Positions 9,803 to 19,827 of a stretch of 64,000 nucleotides of DNA are shown here, one piece after another (the first letter of the stretch is position 1; each line of letters begins with the position of its first letter). Source of the DNA: Chitinophaga pinensis (GTDB lineage Bacteria > Bacteroidota > Bacteroidia > Chitinophagales > CAMDFR01). The DNA is taken from positions 1 to 64,000 of the forward strand of contig CAMART010000010.1 in NCBI GenBank assembly GCA_945860705.1. Reading direction: 5' to 3'. The translations under genes and the position numbers were made by a program. The notes under the pieces were generated by a model that saw only the letters and a program-made list of their open reading frames with translations, was not told the DNA's origin and did not search any database.

Positions 9803-10747
9803 TTATGCTAATATTAAAGAATCTTTAATAGTATTTCCTCTTAAGAATTCTTCTACAGTCATTCTTTTTTTACCTTCTAGTTGCAGTTCTGTTATAGAAA
9901 GGTATCCATCAGGTGTGTATATATTTATAAATTTTTTGTTATCTGTTTCAATAGTAGCAGGCGTTCTATCATGTTTGCATACAACTTTTTGTGCTTTGTA
10001 TATTTTCAATTTTTTAGCATCTAAATTTGTAAAAGCTGCTGGTGCAGGTGATAAACCTCTTATTAAATTGTAAACTTTTTGTACAGATTCACTCCAATCT
10101 ATTTTACCAGTATCTTTATTGAGTTTTGGTGCATGTGGAAGGTCTTCTTGAAATTTTTGGTCTTTAGGTAGGATATTTGCATTAGCAATATTATTAATCG
10201 TATTTAATAAAACTTCTGCACCGATATTCATCATAGTGTCATGAACCTGACCTGCAGTATCTGTCTCAGTAATTGGGAAAGATTTTTGTTCAATTATTTT
10301 ACCTGTGTCTATTTCATGTTGTAGAAAAAATGTTGTAACTCCTGTTTCTTTTTCTCCATTAATCACTGCCCAATTGATTGGAGCAGCACCTCTATATTTT
10401 GGCAATAGTGACCCATGCAGATTAATAGAACCCATAGGTGGCATACTCCATACTACTTCTGGCAACATTCTGAATGCTACTATTACAAATAAATCTGCAT
10501 TTAGATTTCTTAATTGATTTAAGAACTCTTCATTTCTCAATTTCTCAGGTTGAAGCACTGGTATTTGATGCTGAATTGCATAATCTTTTACAGCAGTTGT
10601 TTGTAGCTTCATACCTCTACCTGCTGGCTTATCTGGAGCAGTAACTACAGCCAAAACTTTATGTTGAGATTGTACTATTTTATCTAATGAAGGAACCGCA
10701 AAATATGGAGTTCCCATAAAAACTATTTTAAGGTTTTTTTGAGTCAT
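9803..10747 (-). CDS. fmt: methionyl-tRNA formyltransferase
   Basis: Fmt formylates initiator Met-tRNA using 10-formyltetrahydrofolate. The N-terminal KIVFMGTPYFAVP, the catalytic NLHGSLLPKYRG near residue 106 and HEIDTGKI (catalytic Asp) are all present, followed by the C-terminal tRNA-binding domain. I take the ATG at 10747 (314 aa). The frame is open to a TTG at 10759, but the ATG lies directly before the conserved start. It follows the NamZ-like gene closely and precedes panB. Peptide deformylase, often its neighbour, is not here. Confidence 0.97.
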   Translation of the reverse strand: MTQKNLKIVFMGTPYFAVPSLDKIVQSQHKVLAVVTAPDKPAGRGMKLQTTAVKDYAIQHQIPVLQPEKLRNEEFLNQLRNLNADLFVIVAFRMLPEVVWSMPPMGSINLHGSLLPKYRGAAPINWAVINGEKETGVTTFFLQHEIDTGKIIEQKSFPITETDTAGQVHDTMMNIGAEVLLNTINNIANANILPKDQKFQEDLPHAPKLNKDTGKIDWSESVQKVYNLIRGLSPAPAAFTNLDAKKLKIYKAQKVVCKHDRTPATIETDNKKFINIYTPDGYLSITELQLEGKKRMTVEEFLRGNTIKDSLILA

Positions 10748-10764
10748 AATCAAGTACAAAAGTA

Positions 10765-12000
10765 CTACTCAAAATCTGGATAAAGTAAATATTTTTTACG
10801 CATTTCTTTATACATAGATAATTCTTCTTGCCAAGTTGCTTTTATCTCTTTTTCAGATAATCCTTGAATGATTTGTTCTTTCAATTCATCATTACCCGCT
10901 AATTTTTCAAAAAACCCATCTGTATGAAAAAACTTAAGTTTATTTTCGCCAAAGGCATTGTACATTCTGATAAGATAACTTAAATTGATTGTACCATAAC
11001 TTACATCTTCGGTAAACTCATCTAATCTTAAATTATACCCATAGCAAATTTTATCTTTAAATGGTGGTGAAGTAGCTCCTGGTCTGCTTTTTGGCATAAA
11101 ACTATAATCTGTTTTAGATTTTAGTGCAAATGGAGAACCTATCGCTTCAAATGGAAAATCTGTACCTCTTGCTACACTGACTTCTGTAGCTTCAAACATA
11201 CACAAAGAAGGATAAAGCATAATAGCTCTATCTGTTCTCAAATTTGGAGAAGGATTTATAGGTAAAGAGTATTGCATTCTATGCATATAATTTTTGCAAG
11301 ATGAGACTGTCAATTCACATTTTAAATCAGCTCCCAACCATCCTTCTTCATTGATCATATGAGCCAACTCTCCTATTGTACAACCATGCACAATTGGTAT
11401 TGGCAATTTACCTACAAATGACTTATACTTAATATCTAAAACTGGGCCATCTACATAATATCCGTTTGGATTTGGTCTATCGAGTATTACTATTTTTATT
11501 TTATTTTCTGCACATGCTTGCATCACATAGTACATAGTAGATATGTAAGTGTAAAATCTAGCCCCTACATCTTGAATATCAAATACTACCACCTCGATAC
11601 CTGCTAAATCTTCTTTACTCGGTTTTACTTTTGAACCATATAAAGAAATAATAGGTATTCCTGTTTTTGTATCTATTTGATTGCTGATACTTGCACCAGC
11701 ATCGGCTGTGCCTCTAAAACCATGTTCTGGAGCAAATATTTTTTTTATTTGAATATTTTGTCTAGCAAAAGAATCAACTATATGTATTTTATTACTAAAA
11801 ATAGATGTCTGGTTTACAACCAAAGCTACTTTCTTATTATCTATCAAATACCAATAATCATTGATATTTTCACATCCTAAAATAAGTTTAGATGGAATAC
11901 GAATAGATTCTGGTTCTTTTATCAATTTACTATTGGTCTCTCTTGCAGAACAAGAAGAAAAAATAGATAATATAATAAATAGAAAAATATAGTGTTTCAA
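10765..12000 (-). CDS. namZ: DUF1343 lipoprotein, NamZ-like exo-beta-N-acetylmuramidase
   Basis: The 411-aa product has a lipoprotein signal with SSC near residue 17. The DUF1343 family was shown in Bacillus and Tannerella to be an exo-acting N-acetylmuramidase (NamZ) used in peptidoglycan recovery. Conserved family segments are present: ALVVNQTS, FAPEHGFRG with the candidate acidic residue, VVFDIQDVGARFYTYI and LDRPNPNGYYVDGP. An outer-membrane or periplasmic site is likely. It lies 5 bases after the small exported protein gene (12005-12418) and immediately upstream of fmt. The substrate is inferred from the family. Confidence 0.88.
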   Translation of the reverse strand: MKHYIFLFIILSIFSSCSARETNSKLIKEPESIRIPSKLILGCENINDYWYLIDNKKVALVVNQTSIFSNKIHIVDSFARQNIQIKKIFAPEHGFRGTADAGASISNQIDTKTGIPIISLYGSKVKPSKEDLAGIEVVVFDIQDVGARFYTYISTMYYVMQACAENKIKIVILDRPNPNGYYVDGPVLDIKYKSFVGKLPIPIVHGCTIGELAHMINEEGWLGADLKCELTVSSCKNYMHRMQYSLPINPSPNLRTDRAIMLYPSLCMFEATEVSVARGTDFPFEAIGSPFALKSKTDYSFMPKSRPGATSPPFKDKICYGYNLRLDEFTEDVSYGTINLSYLIRMYNAFGENKLKFFHTDGFFEKLAGNDELKEQIIQGLSEKEIKATWQEELSMYKEMRKKYLLYPDFE

Positions 12001-12004
12001 CGAC

Positions 12005-12418
12005 CTATTTTAAAGCATCAATAGAAAAAAGAAATCTTGTAGATACAAATCCATCTATAGAGGCTGATGAGGTAGTATTAAGTTTGAAACCAGAACTAGC
12101 CAATAAACTTAATATTTTATTTACGTCAGTATTCTCAGATAAACTTAATTTTTGTATCATAGTATATTTATCACCTAGAACTTTTTGATTATAAGGATTA
12201 TCAAATCCAGTAATATTTATACTCATAGTACTACCATCTTTAATATTTGATAATTCTATTACAGAAACAAAAAAGGTTTTTAATTGATTTTTTAAATAAA
12301 AATCATCGTTCTGTTGAATTGTAGAACCTGCTATTTCTTCAGCAACTGCTTTTTGAGAAAATAATTGTGTAGAAAACATCATAGATGTTACAAATAGAAT
12401 TAATACTACTTTTTTCAT
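12005..12418 (-). CDS. small exported protein of unknown function
   Basis: The 137-aa product has a clear signal peptide ending near residue 22 (LFSQK). The mature part is a mixed-charge domain of about 110 aa with no motif I recognise. It is the first gene of the packed minus-strand run that continues into the NamZ-like gene 4 bases later. A TAAATTTG -7 candidate on the minus strand lies at 12453-12460, about 35 bases before the start codon. Function is unknown. Confidence 0.72.
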   Translation of the reverse strand: MKKVVLILFVTSMMFSTQLFSQKAVAEEIAGSTIQQNDDFYLKNQLKTFFVSVIELSNIKDGSTMSINITGFDNPYNQKVLGDKYTMIQKLSLSENTDVNKILSLLASSGFKLNTTSSASIDGFVSTRFLFSIDALK

Positions 12419-12509
12419 ATTTAAAAATTTAGTTAATTGTTAATTTATAATTCAAATTTAATACCAGAAATTGAATATTTGTATATTTATGGGGTAAAAA
12501 AAATAATAT

Positions 12510-13811
12510 TTGTATACTCCATTTTATATTTCGAAAAGAATAAGTGACAATAACACTTACACATTTTCTAAGCTAATCACTAGAATAGCAATGATAGCAA
12601 TAGCTCTGAGCTTATCTATTATGATTATTGCTTCTTCTCTTGTCAACGGATTTCAAAAAGAAATTGAAAAAAAGATTTTTGGATTTTGGTCGCATATTCA
12701 CATTCAACCATATAGTATTCAAAAAAATATCTCACAAAATGCAGTTTCCAAATCGCTAAAACCCGATTTAAGTTATAATAAAAACATAGTACATATACAA
12801 AATAATGGAAGTTGTGGGGCATTAATAAAAACAAAAGAAGAATTCCAAGGAATTATTTTACGTGGTGCTGACAGTGATTTTTATTGGAACGAATTTTCTC
12901 CTTTTATTATTGAAGGTAAAGCTCTATATCCAAAAAAAGATGGAGAAAACGAACCTATATTAATATCTAAAAACACCGCCAATACACTAAACATAAAACT
13001 AAATGATAAGATTATATTAAATTTCATGTCTGTACCTATTAAAATGAAACAATGTGTAGTATGTGGTATTTTTAATAGTGGTCTGGAAGAATATGATAAA
13101 CAGTTTGCATTTGTAAATATGAATATTATTCAAGAACAAAATAATTGGGGTCAAGATTCTGTAGGTGGATTTGAAATATTTTTGAAAACTAAAGTAATCA
13201 ATCATAGTAAACTAAAAAACTACTATATGGTTCTTGGTAGTCCATTTATGAGTGATGAATACTATCAGTCACTTCTCAAAGATGGTATAGATGATGAAGT
13301 AAAAAACATAAGTAATGTAGTGAGTGCTCCAAACTTAGAGGTGGTAAGCATTAGAGAACTAGAACCCAATATTTTTGATTGGCTATTGATGCAAAGTAGT
13401 ACAGAAGTAATCATTCTCACTATTATGTTTATTGTAGCTATTCTCAATCTAGCGACAGCTTTACTGATTTTAATATTGGAGAGAACAAATATGATAGGTA
13501 TACTCAAATCACTAGGAGCTAGTAATCATTTTATACGTATGATTTTTATGCGACAAGGTGCAAACTTGATTATAAAAGGATTAATAATTGGAAATATTAT
13601 TGGTATAGGGTTGTGCTATATTCAAGAAAAATTTCAACTGATCAAACTTCCCCCTGAGTCCTATTATGTAAGTATTGCTCCAGTAGATATAGATTTGATA
13701 TGGATTTTAGGTTTAAATATAATTACCTTTATCACGTGTGTATTTTCGCTACTAATACCTTCTATTTTAATTTCAAAAATTACTCCAATAAAAAGTATTC
13801 GGTTTAAATAA
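12510..13811 (+). CDS. LolC/LolE-type (FtsX family) ABC transporter permease
   Basis: The 433-aa product has one membrane segment near residues 22-48, a large periplasmic MacB-like domain, and three membrane segments from about residue 285 to the end. This is the topology of LolC/E lipoprotein-release permeases. Conserved features include FQKEIEKKIFGFWSHI near the start and NMIGILKSLGASNHFIRMIF before the third helix. The start is TTG at 12510: an in-frame TAA at 12504 leaves no room for an upstream start, and the next ATG is inside the first helix. No LolD-type ATPase gene is adjacent. It probably extracts outer-membrane lipoproteins. Confidence 0.88.
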   Translation: MYTPFYISKRISDNNTYTFSKLITRIAMIAIALSLSIMIIASSLVNGFQKEIEKKIFGFWSHIHIQPYSIQKNISQNAVSKSLKPDLSYNKNIVHIQNNGSCGALIKTKEEFQGIILRGADSDFYWNEFSPFIIEGKALYPKKDGENEPILISKNTANTLNIKLNDKIILNFMSVPIKMKQCVVCGIFNSGLEEYDKQFAFVNMNIIQEQNNWGQDSVGGFEIFLKTKVINHSKLKNYYMVLGSPFMSDEYYQSLLKDGIDDEVKNISNVVSAPNLEVVSIRELEPNIFDWLLMQSSTEVIILTIMFIVAILNLATALLILILERTNMIGILKSLGASNHFIRMIFMRQGANLIIKGLIIGNIIGIGLCYIQEKFQLIKLPPESYYVSIAPVDIDLIWILGLNIITFITCVFSLLIPSILISKITPIKSIRFK

Positions 13812-13812
13812 A

Positions 13813-15849
13813 TTATTTCACAAGTTTGAAAATTTGTTGTTGGTTCTCGGTAGTTATTTTTAATATATATAAACCATTTGAAAGTGTAGAAGTAAATATA
13901 TCAAAAGTAGAATTAATAATAGACTCATACTTTAAGACTTCTTTACCACTACTTTCATATAAAAAAATACTAATTGGAGTAGTGATATTATCAAGTATTA
14001 TTTTATCTATAAATGGATTTGGAGTTACTTTTACTTCATTGATTTCAATATTATTTATACCAACTGAAAAAGAAAACAATGTAGCAACTGCATCACTTTT
14101 GCATCCGTTTATATCTACGACTTTCAATACAAAAACTCTAGGTATAGTAGTTGGAAAAAATATTCTATCTGTACTCAATAGATTTCCTATATCATCATAC
14201 CAAGCATAACTTGCATATCCTGTATCTGCTTCTAATGAATCTAAATTATGTAGAACTGTAGGTATTGGCACGGGCCATTTGATTACATAAATTGTATCTG
14301 AAAAACCCGTACATCCATTACTATCAGTAGTTGTGAGATATACATACTCAGTTTCGTATGCTGTATAATTGATAGAATCTGCACCATCTCTCCATAAATA
14401 GGTAATAAAAGAAGGTGTAACACTAAATACTACACTATCTCCAGGACAGAAGTATGTAGTATCTGATGGATTGATTATGGGTATGGTAGCACTCACACTC
14501 ACTAAAGATAATGTATCCGAATTTCCAATACAACCATTAATATCTTCTGTTTGTAAATAATAAATTCCCAATGATGTTGCAGTATACGACAATCCTGTAT
14601 CACCTGTATTCCATATATAATTTGTCAATCCAGTAGCACTAGCATTAATAGGAATATTTGGTATTGTACCACATACATTAATACTACCTGTAGGAGAAAT
14701 ACTTGCTCTTTGTGCAATTCTATTGGTGATATTGATAATATTTGATGTGTCTTTGCATCCATATACATCACTTACTACAGCAAAATAATTTCCAGCAACA
14801 GCTGTTGAAATAGTAGAATCTGCAATACTATTGCTCCAAATATATGAACTAAATGGAGTAGCTACATATAATCTTACACTGTCTTCAGCACATTTAAGAT
14901 TGCTAGATGTATTGAAAATAGTAGCAACTGGTAGTGTGTAAGAACAAGATTGCAAATACGTAATTCTAGAATCTGTAGTTAATAAATTTTGAAATGAAGT
15001 ATATGCCAAACAATTTCCTCTTAAATAAAAATCTAGCCATTTATATAAGTAATCAAAAACGATAGGTTGCTGTTGAGCTCGTGTAAGTATAGTACTAGTT
15101 CCTCTGCAAGTTCCTTCACCAAAATCGCAAGTAAAACTTGAATTGGAATATTGACAATGTCCACCATTATTTATTTGAATTTTTGTTTTACAGCTGGATG
15201 CAAGTGCATTGTACATGAGATTTTGGTGTGATGCAGGAGGAGCTACACAATCATTCTGACCAGAAAAAACTAATGCGGGAGTAGTAATACTCGCACAAGC
15301 TGCTACTGCACTTGGCGTAGTTTCTGCTGCACTAAATGTAACTGTAGTAGTTACATTTGGATTTCCATTGGCTCCAAGATAGGTAGCACCACCACCCATT
15401 GAGTGACCTATAATCGCTGATTTATTGCGTACTTTTCCAAAATATATAGAACCTACTGTTGTATTCTGAAGTTGCATATAATTTACCAAAAAAGATAAAT
15501 CTCCACCAAAATTACCATGACTCACACTAAAACCTGTTTCGGTATTTGCTATCAATACTATATATCCTTTAGGAACTAAGGAATCTTTAAAATTGGTAAA
15601 TGCACTATAATCCATAGAAAAACCGTGACCCACCACCACCACTGGAAAACCACCTACTGGTGGAATAGCTAATGGCATACCTGTACCAGCGCTTACCGCT
15701 GGATAATAAAAATAAGTAGCTACTGCACGACCACCTCTGCTTGCGTCTGTAGGGCTCAAATTTTGTGTACCAATAGCATATTGGCTATATATATCTGAAT
15801 AAGATATTATTAAAAAAAATATAGAGAAGTAACGTAAAAATATATTCAT
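13813..15849 (-). CDS. T9SS-exported alpha/beta hydrolase with Ig-like repeats
   Basis: The 678-aa product has a signal peptide (about residues 1-23), then an alpha/beta hydrolase domain resembling PAF-acetylhydrolase or chlorophyllase-like esterases. GHGFSMD near residue 74 forms the oxyanion region and GHSMGGG gives nucleophile Ser150. Asp200 (SGQND) and His231 (GGHCQY) complete a plausible triad. Three Ig/PKD-like repeats follow from about residue 320, each with a Y-I/L-W-x(1,2)-G/S pattern and conserved cysteines (GCKDTSN, GCIGNSD, GCTGFSD). The C-terminus is a T9SS type A sorting domain (VTPNPFIDKI). It is probably released or anchored on the cell surface. Substrate is unknown. Confidence 0.88.
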   Translation of the reverse strand: MNIFLRYFSIFFLIISYSDIYSQYAIGTQNLSPTDASRGGRAVATYFYYPAVSAGTGMPLAIPPVGGFPVVVVGHGFSMDYSAFTNFKDSLVPKGYIVLIANTETGFSVSHGNFGGDLSFLVNYMQLQNTTVGSIYFGKVRNKSAIIGHSMGGGATYLGANGNPNVTTTVTFSAAETTPSAVAACASITTPALVFSGQNDCVAPPASHQNLMYNALASSCKTKIQINNGGHCQYSNSSFTCDFGEGTCRGTSTILTRAQQQPIVFDYLYKWLDFYLRGNCLAYTSFQNLLTTDSRITYLQSCSYTLPVATIFNTSSNLKCAEDSVRLYVATPFSSYIWSNSIADSTISTAVAGNYFAVVSDVYGCKDTSNIINITNRIAQRASISPTGSINVCGTIPNIPINASATGLTNYIWNTGDTGLSYTATSLGIYYLQTEDINGCIGNSDTLSLVSVSATIPIINPSDTTYFCPGDSVVFSVTPSFITYLWRDGADSINYTAYETEYVYLTTTDSNGCTGFSDTIYVIKWPVPIPTVLHNLDSLEADTGYASYAWYDDIGNLLSTDRIFFPTTIPRVFVLKVVDINGCKSDAVATLFSFSVGINNIEINEVKVTPNPFIDKIILDNITTPISIFLYESSGKEVLKYESIINSTFDIFTSTLSNGLYILKITTENQQQIFKLVK

Positions 15850-15895
15850 TAGATTTATTTTATCTAGTAAATATAAAACTAATTTTGAATAAATA

Positions 15896-15904
15896 TATAT
15901 TTGT
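15896..15904 (+). promoter_or_regulatory. candidate -7 promoter element
   Basis: The sequence tatatttgt matches TAnnTTTG exactly and lies 18 bases before the start codon of the lactone oxidase gene at 15923. The -33 element is not clear. Confidence 0.4.
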
Positions 15905-15922
15905 ATTCAAATCAAATGCACT

Positions 15923-17215
15923 ATGCAAAATACATTTTCAAATTGGAGTGGCTCTGTAGTATTTCATCCAAAAGAAATACTATATCCAACTACAGAGCAA
16001 GAAATAATAGACATAGTTCATAGAGCACTAAACAATAAAAAAAAGATACGTATTGTTGGTTCTGCTCATTCATTTACTAGATTAGTTGAAACTGATAATA
16101 CTTTATTAAGTCTAGACAACTATAATGGTATCATTCATGTAGATAAAGACAAAAAACTCATAACTGTAAAGGCTGGCACTAAGATAAAAGCATTTGGTGA
16201 AATGGCGTTTGGTTATGGTTTTGCACAAGAAAATCTTGGAGATATAGATGCACAATCACTTGCAGGAAGTATCAGCACTGGAACACATGGAACTGGACTA
16301 AATTTCGGAAACATTTCCTCTCAATTATATGCCATCAAATTTATCAATGGTAAAGGTGAAACAGTATACTGCAGTGAAGATGAGAATAAAGAATTACTAA
16401 AAGCTGCTCAAGTATCATTAGGCTCGCTTGGTATTATCACCGAGCTAACTTTTAAAGTGCAGGAAGCTTACAAACTTTCTTTTGTGAGCAAAAATGAAAA
16501 CATACAGGATGTATTTGCGCAACTCGATAAACACAATATTGAAAATAGAAACTTCGAATTTTATTGGTTTCCATACACCGATGTAGCTCAAACAAAATAT
16601 AGTAATATCAGTCAAGAAGAAGCTGTAGAAAACAAGTTGGGATTGTGGTATGACAATCTGATGGAAAACCATTTATTCAATGCCATCTCCTATCCTACTC
16701 GTTATATTCCTTCATTGAGTAAATATGTAGCAAAAATATCTGGAGCATTGGCTGGCACATCGAGCAAAGTAAATTGGAGTCATCGAGTATATGCATTGCC
16801 TCGTACAGTTTTATTTAATGAGATGGAATATTGTGTACCTATAGAATCCTTTTCTGCTGTAAAAAAAGAACTAATACGAGTATTTAATCAGAAGAAATTT
16901 CATGTACATTTCCCTACAGAAAACAGGTTTGTAAAAGCAGATGACATCATGATAAGTGCCTCATACAAACTTACGAGTGCTTATATTTCTTTCCATGTAT
17001 ACAAAGGCAAAGCATATCAAGAATATTTTAAGACTATGGAAGAGATTTGTAGCCATTATGAAGGCAGACCGCATTGGGGCAAAATGCACAACAAAGAAGC
17101 AAAGGATTTTGCAAATATGTATGAAAGATGGAATGATTTTTTGGAGATAAGAAAAGTACATGACCCAGAAAATATATTTGTGAGTGAATATACGAAAAAG
17201 CTTTTTGGAATATAA
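15923..17215 (+). CDS. FAD-linked aldonolactone oxidase (D-arabinono-1,4-lactone / L-gulonolactone oxidase family)
   Basis: The 430-aa product belongs to the VAO/PCMH flavoprotein group. The FAD-binding N-terminal domain has RIVGSAHSFTRL, with His49 at the position that carries covalent FAD in some members. It is followed by SLAGSISTGTHGTGL and SLGSLGIITELTFKV. The C-terminal ALO domain ends with RPHWGKMH, the HWxK motif of aldonolactone oxidases. It probably oxidises a sugar lactone or related polyol with oxygen as acceptor, in the cytoplasm since no signal is seen. The gene stands alone on the plus strand and converges with the FkbM gene 3 bases away. Confidence 0.9.
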   Translation: MQNTFSNWSGSVVFHPKEILYPTTEQEIIDIVHRALNNKKKIRIVGSAHSFTRLVETDNTLLSLDNYNGIIHVDKDKKLITVKAGTKIKAFGEMAFGYGFAQENLGDIDAQSLAGSISTGTHGTGLNFGNISSQLYAIKFINGKGETVYCSEDENKELLKAAQVSLGSLGIITELTFKVQEAYKLSFVSKNENIQDVFAQLDKHNIENRNFEFYWFPYTDVAQTKYSNISQEEAVENKLGLWYDNLMENHLFNAISYPTRYIPSLSKYVAKISGALAGTSSKVNWSHRVYALPRTVLFNEMEYCVPIESFSAVKKELIRVFNQKKFHVHFPTENRFVKADDIMISASYKLTSAYISFHVYKGKAYQEYFKTMEEICSHYEGRPHWGKMHNKEAKDFANMYERWNDFLEIRKVHDPENIFVSEYTKKLFGI

Positions 17216-17218
17216 AAC

Positions 17219-17950
17219 CTACATCAACACTGCTACTGAATCTCTTTCAATTCCAGATACATTATATCCTTGTTTTTTTAGATACATTTCACAAGCTAAA
17301 ATATCTGCTGATGAAAGTCGCTCCGATTCGTATGAAATCACCCCAGGTTTTATCTTATCAAATGGAAACATTTTGATGATTTCAAAATCAAATCCTTCGG
17401 TATCTATTTGTAGTAAATCTATTTTTTTTAACTCACTAGATTTAAAAACAGACTCAAAAGAAACACATTTTACTTGTTGGGTTTTTATATAATCTTCTTT
17501 TTTTGCCGGTGCTTTTTCATTATATTTTTTAATGCATTTATCTACATATCCATCGGCTATTTTACCTTCTATAGATGATTTCACAAAACTAGCAAGACCT
17601 GTGGCCCATCGCTCTGCAGAAAAGGATATCACATATAAATCAGCAGTATTTTCATTATTTGCTATAGCATTATTCATCAATTTTATTTTTGAATAATTTT
17701 TATATAGTGGCACTAAATATTTATTGTATACTAATTCTTGAGGTTCAAGTAAAACTCCAGACCATTTGCCTTTTCTGATTAGTTTACAAATAGGATCATT
17801 GACCAGTCCGTCATTTGCTCCAATCTGCAAGACTGAAAAATCTGCAATATCTTTTGAATATTGAAACAAAAAATCTTCTAAAGTATTTTTCTTTGGTTTC
17901 CAAAATTTCTCTAAATACCAATGCAGTAAAAAACTATCAGAGCTATACAT
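17219..17950 (-). CDS. FkbM-family methyltransferase
   Basis: The 243-aa product carries the SAM-binding motif VLQIGANDG near residue 40 and KKIDLLQIDTEGFDFEIIKMF near residue 175, both typical of FkbM methyltransferases that O-methylate sugars or small metabolites. The ATG at 17950 is used. The frame upstream is open for about 20 more codons with sensible sequence but no ATG, so the N-terminus is uncertain. It is downstream of sppA on the same strand (59-base gap). The substrate is unknown; surface glycan methylation is a guess from the family. Confidence 0.85.
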   Translation of the reverse strand: MYSSDSFLLHWYLEKFWKPKKNTLEDFLFQYSKDIADFSVLQIGANDGLVNDPICKLIRKGKWSGVLLEPQELVYNKYLVPLYKNYSKIKLMNNAIANNENTADLYVISFSAERWATGLASFVKSSIEGKIADGYVDKCIKKYNEKAPAKKEDYIKTQQVKCVSFESVFKSSELKKIDLLQIDTEGFDFEIIKMFPFDKIKPGVISYESERLSSADILACEMYLKKQGYNVSGIERDSVAVLM

Positions 17951-18009
17951 CGCTCTAATAAAACTCAGTTTTATATTTCTAAAAAATGTTTTAATAATTC
18001 TTGATTTAT

Positions 18010-19770
18010 TTATTCTATAATTAAATCATATGGCATTCTCGTCTGTAGATTATGAATACCAATCATTGTTTTTAAAGACAAAAACTGTTTGTATAATGTA
18101 GCATATTCTTTACCAAGATTTTTTTCTATCATTTTAGTTTCTTGTTGGCCTTCCATATTTTCTAAAACCTTTTCAATGAGTTCCTTTTCTTTTGGATAGT
18201 TTACAGTATTAATTGCTTTGATATTTGCTTTTTTTGCTGCGTAAGATACAGCATCATCTAGACTTCCTATTTCGTCTACAAGTCCTATTTTTATAGCCTG
18301 TACACCGCTCCATACTCTACCTTCTGCTTTTTCTTCTATTTGAGCAAATGTTTGTTTTCTTCCATTAGCTACTCTAGTCAAAAATGTTTCATAAGTACTA
18401 TCTATACTTCTTTGTATAAATTTAGATTCAAACTCATCCAATGGTTTATAGCCTACATTCATCACTCCATGTTTAGTGATTCTTACTTCATCAAATGTCA
18501 CACTCAACTTATCATTCAATAGTTTTTGACCATTAGGTATCAAACCAAAAACTCCAATAGAACCTGTTATAGTATTGGGTTGTGCAAAAATTCTATCTGA
18601 ATTGCAAGCGATATAATATCCACCAGATGCTGCCACATCGCCAAAAGAAACAATGACAGGTTTAACAGCTTTTGTCAAAGAAATCTCTCTCCACATCACT
18701 TCGCTTGCAAGTGCGCTACCTCCACCACTATTGATACGAAGCACTATTGCTTTTACATCATTATCTTCTCTCAGCTCTCTAAATATTTTTGCATACTTAT
18801 CTCCACCGATACTATTCTCATCGCCTTTACCATCTACTATATTTCCTTGTGCATAAACTATTGCTATCTGATTATCATCATCACTTTTTTTCAATGTTTT
18901 TACATAATCTTTTATTTTAGCAAAATGCAATTTACTCGAATTGGCAACACCTGATTTGGTAGCTAACTCATTCAAAACTTCATCATAATATTTTACATCA
19001 GATATAATTCCATATTTTTTTGCATCACTAGGATTTTGAATCATAGCACTATCTATGTACATATGTAGTGTAGCTCTATCTATACCTCTTGATTTGCTCA
19101 CTTCATCCAAAAAATGATTGTATACATCACCAAGCAATTCGGTGATTTGTTGTCTGTTCTCATCACTCATATCAGAACGAACTAATGGGTCAAAAGCACT
19201 TTTGAATTTTCCTCTATGAAAAGCTTGCACTTCTATACCTATTTTATCGAGCATTCCTTTGAAAAAAGTCAAACGAGTTCCAAAGCCCATCAGCTCTATA
19301 AAACCTTTTGGATTAAGGTATAATTTATCTGCAACACTCACTAAATAAAAACCTTTCTGAGTATAGATATCACCATAAGAATAAATAAATTTTCCTGATT
19401 TTTTAAAATCTATTAATGCATTTCTAATAGCCTCAGTTGTAGCCATCCCATTTGAATAACCTGCCTGTGGTATGTATATCCCTTTTATTTTAGAGTCTTT
19501 TTTAGCTTGTTGTATAGAAGCAATAATATCACTTAATCCGTATGATTTATCACCAAAAGATGAAATATTCATAGCAGAAAAACCTGTTTCTTTTGTTTGT
19601 TCTGGAATATCATAGTTGAGGTCTAGATAAAGAATAGAATTATCTGATATCTCTACTGTCTTTTCTTTGCCAGCTATAGTAGCAAAAATGAACAAAAAGA
19701 AAAAGGCAACTGTGAAAAATAGAGCTATACCAATTAATACAGCAAATACTGTTTTGAAAAAATTTCTCAT
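18010..19770 (-). CDS. sppA: signal peptide peptidase SppA, 67K type
   Basis: This membrane-bound serine protease degrades leftover signal peptides. The 586-aa product has one N-terminal membrane helix (about residues 5-30) and two tandem SppA domains, as in the long E. coli form. The catalytic lysine candidate is in GKFKSAFDP in the first domain, and the nucleophile serine is in VAASGGYYIAC in the second. GSIGVFG follows. It is divergent from folK across a 42- to 57-base gap. Confidence 0.95.
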   Translation of the reverse strand: MRNFFKTVFAVLIGIALFFTVAFFFLFIFATIAGKEKTVEISDNSILYLDLNYDIPEQTKETGFSAMNISSFGDKSYGLSDIIASIQQAKKDSKIKGIYIPQAGYSNGMATTEAIRNALIDFKKSGKFIYSYGDIYTQKGFYLVSVADKLYLNPKGFIELMGFGTRLTFFKGMLDKIGIEVQAFHRGKFKSAFDPLVRSDMSDENRQQITELLGDVYNHFLDEVSKSRGIDRATLHMYIDSAMIQNPSDAKKYGIISDVKYYDEVLNELATKSGVANSSKLHFAKIKDYVKTLKKSDDDNQIAIVYAQGNIVDGKGDENSIGGDKYAKIFRELREDNDVKAIVLRINSGGGSALASEVMWREISLTKAVKPVIVSFGDVAASGGYYIACNSDRIFAQPNTITGSIGVFGLIPNGQKLLNDKLSVTFDEVRITKHGVMNVGYKPLDEFESKFIQRSIDSTYETFLTRVANGRKQTFAQIEEKAEGRVWSGVQAIKIGLVDEIGSLDDAVSYAAKKANIKAINTVNYPKEKELIEKVLENMEGQQETKMIEKNLGKEYATLYKQFLSLKTMIGIHNLQTRMPYDLIIE

Positions 19771-19827
19771 ATAAAAAATATTTAATAGTACTACAAAGTT
19801 AATTATTTAATTTTGACATTTATAAAG

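Noticed and set aside
9528-10073. 181-codon open frame on the plus strand
   Set aside because: It lies antisense over the end of fmt and the start of panB, both clearly coding; its translation has no family features.
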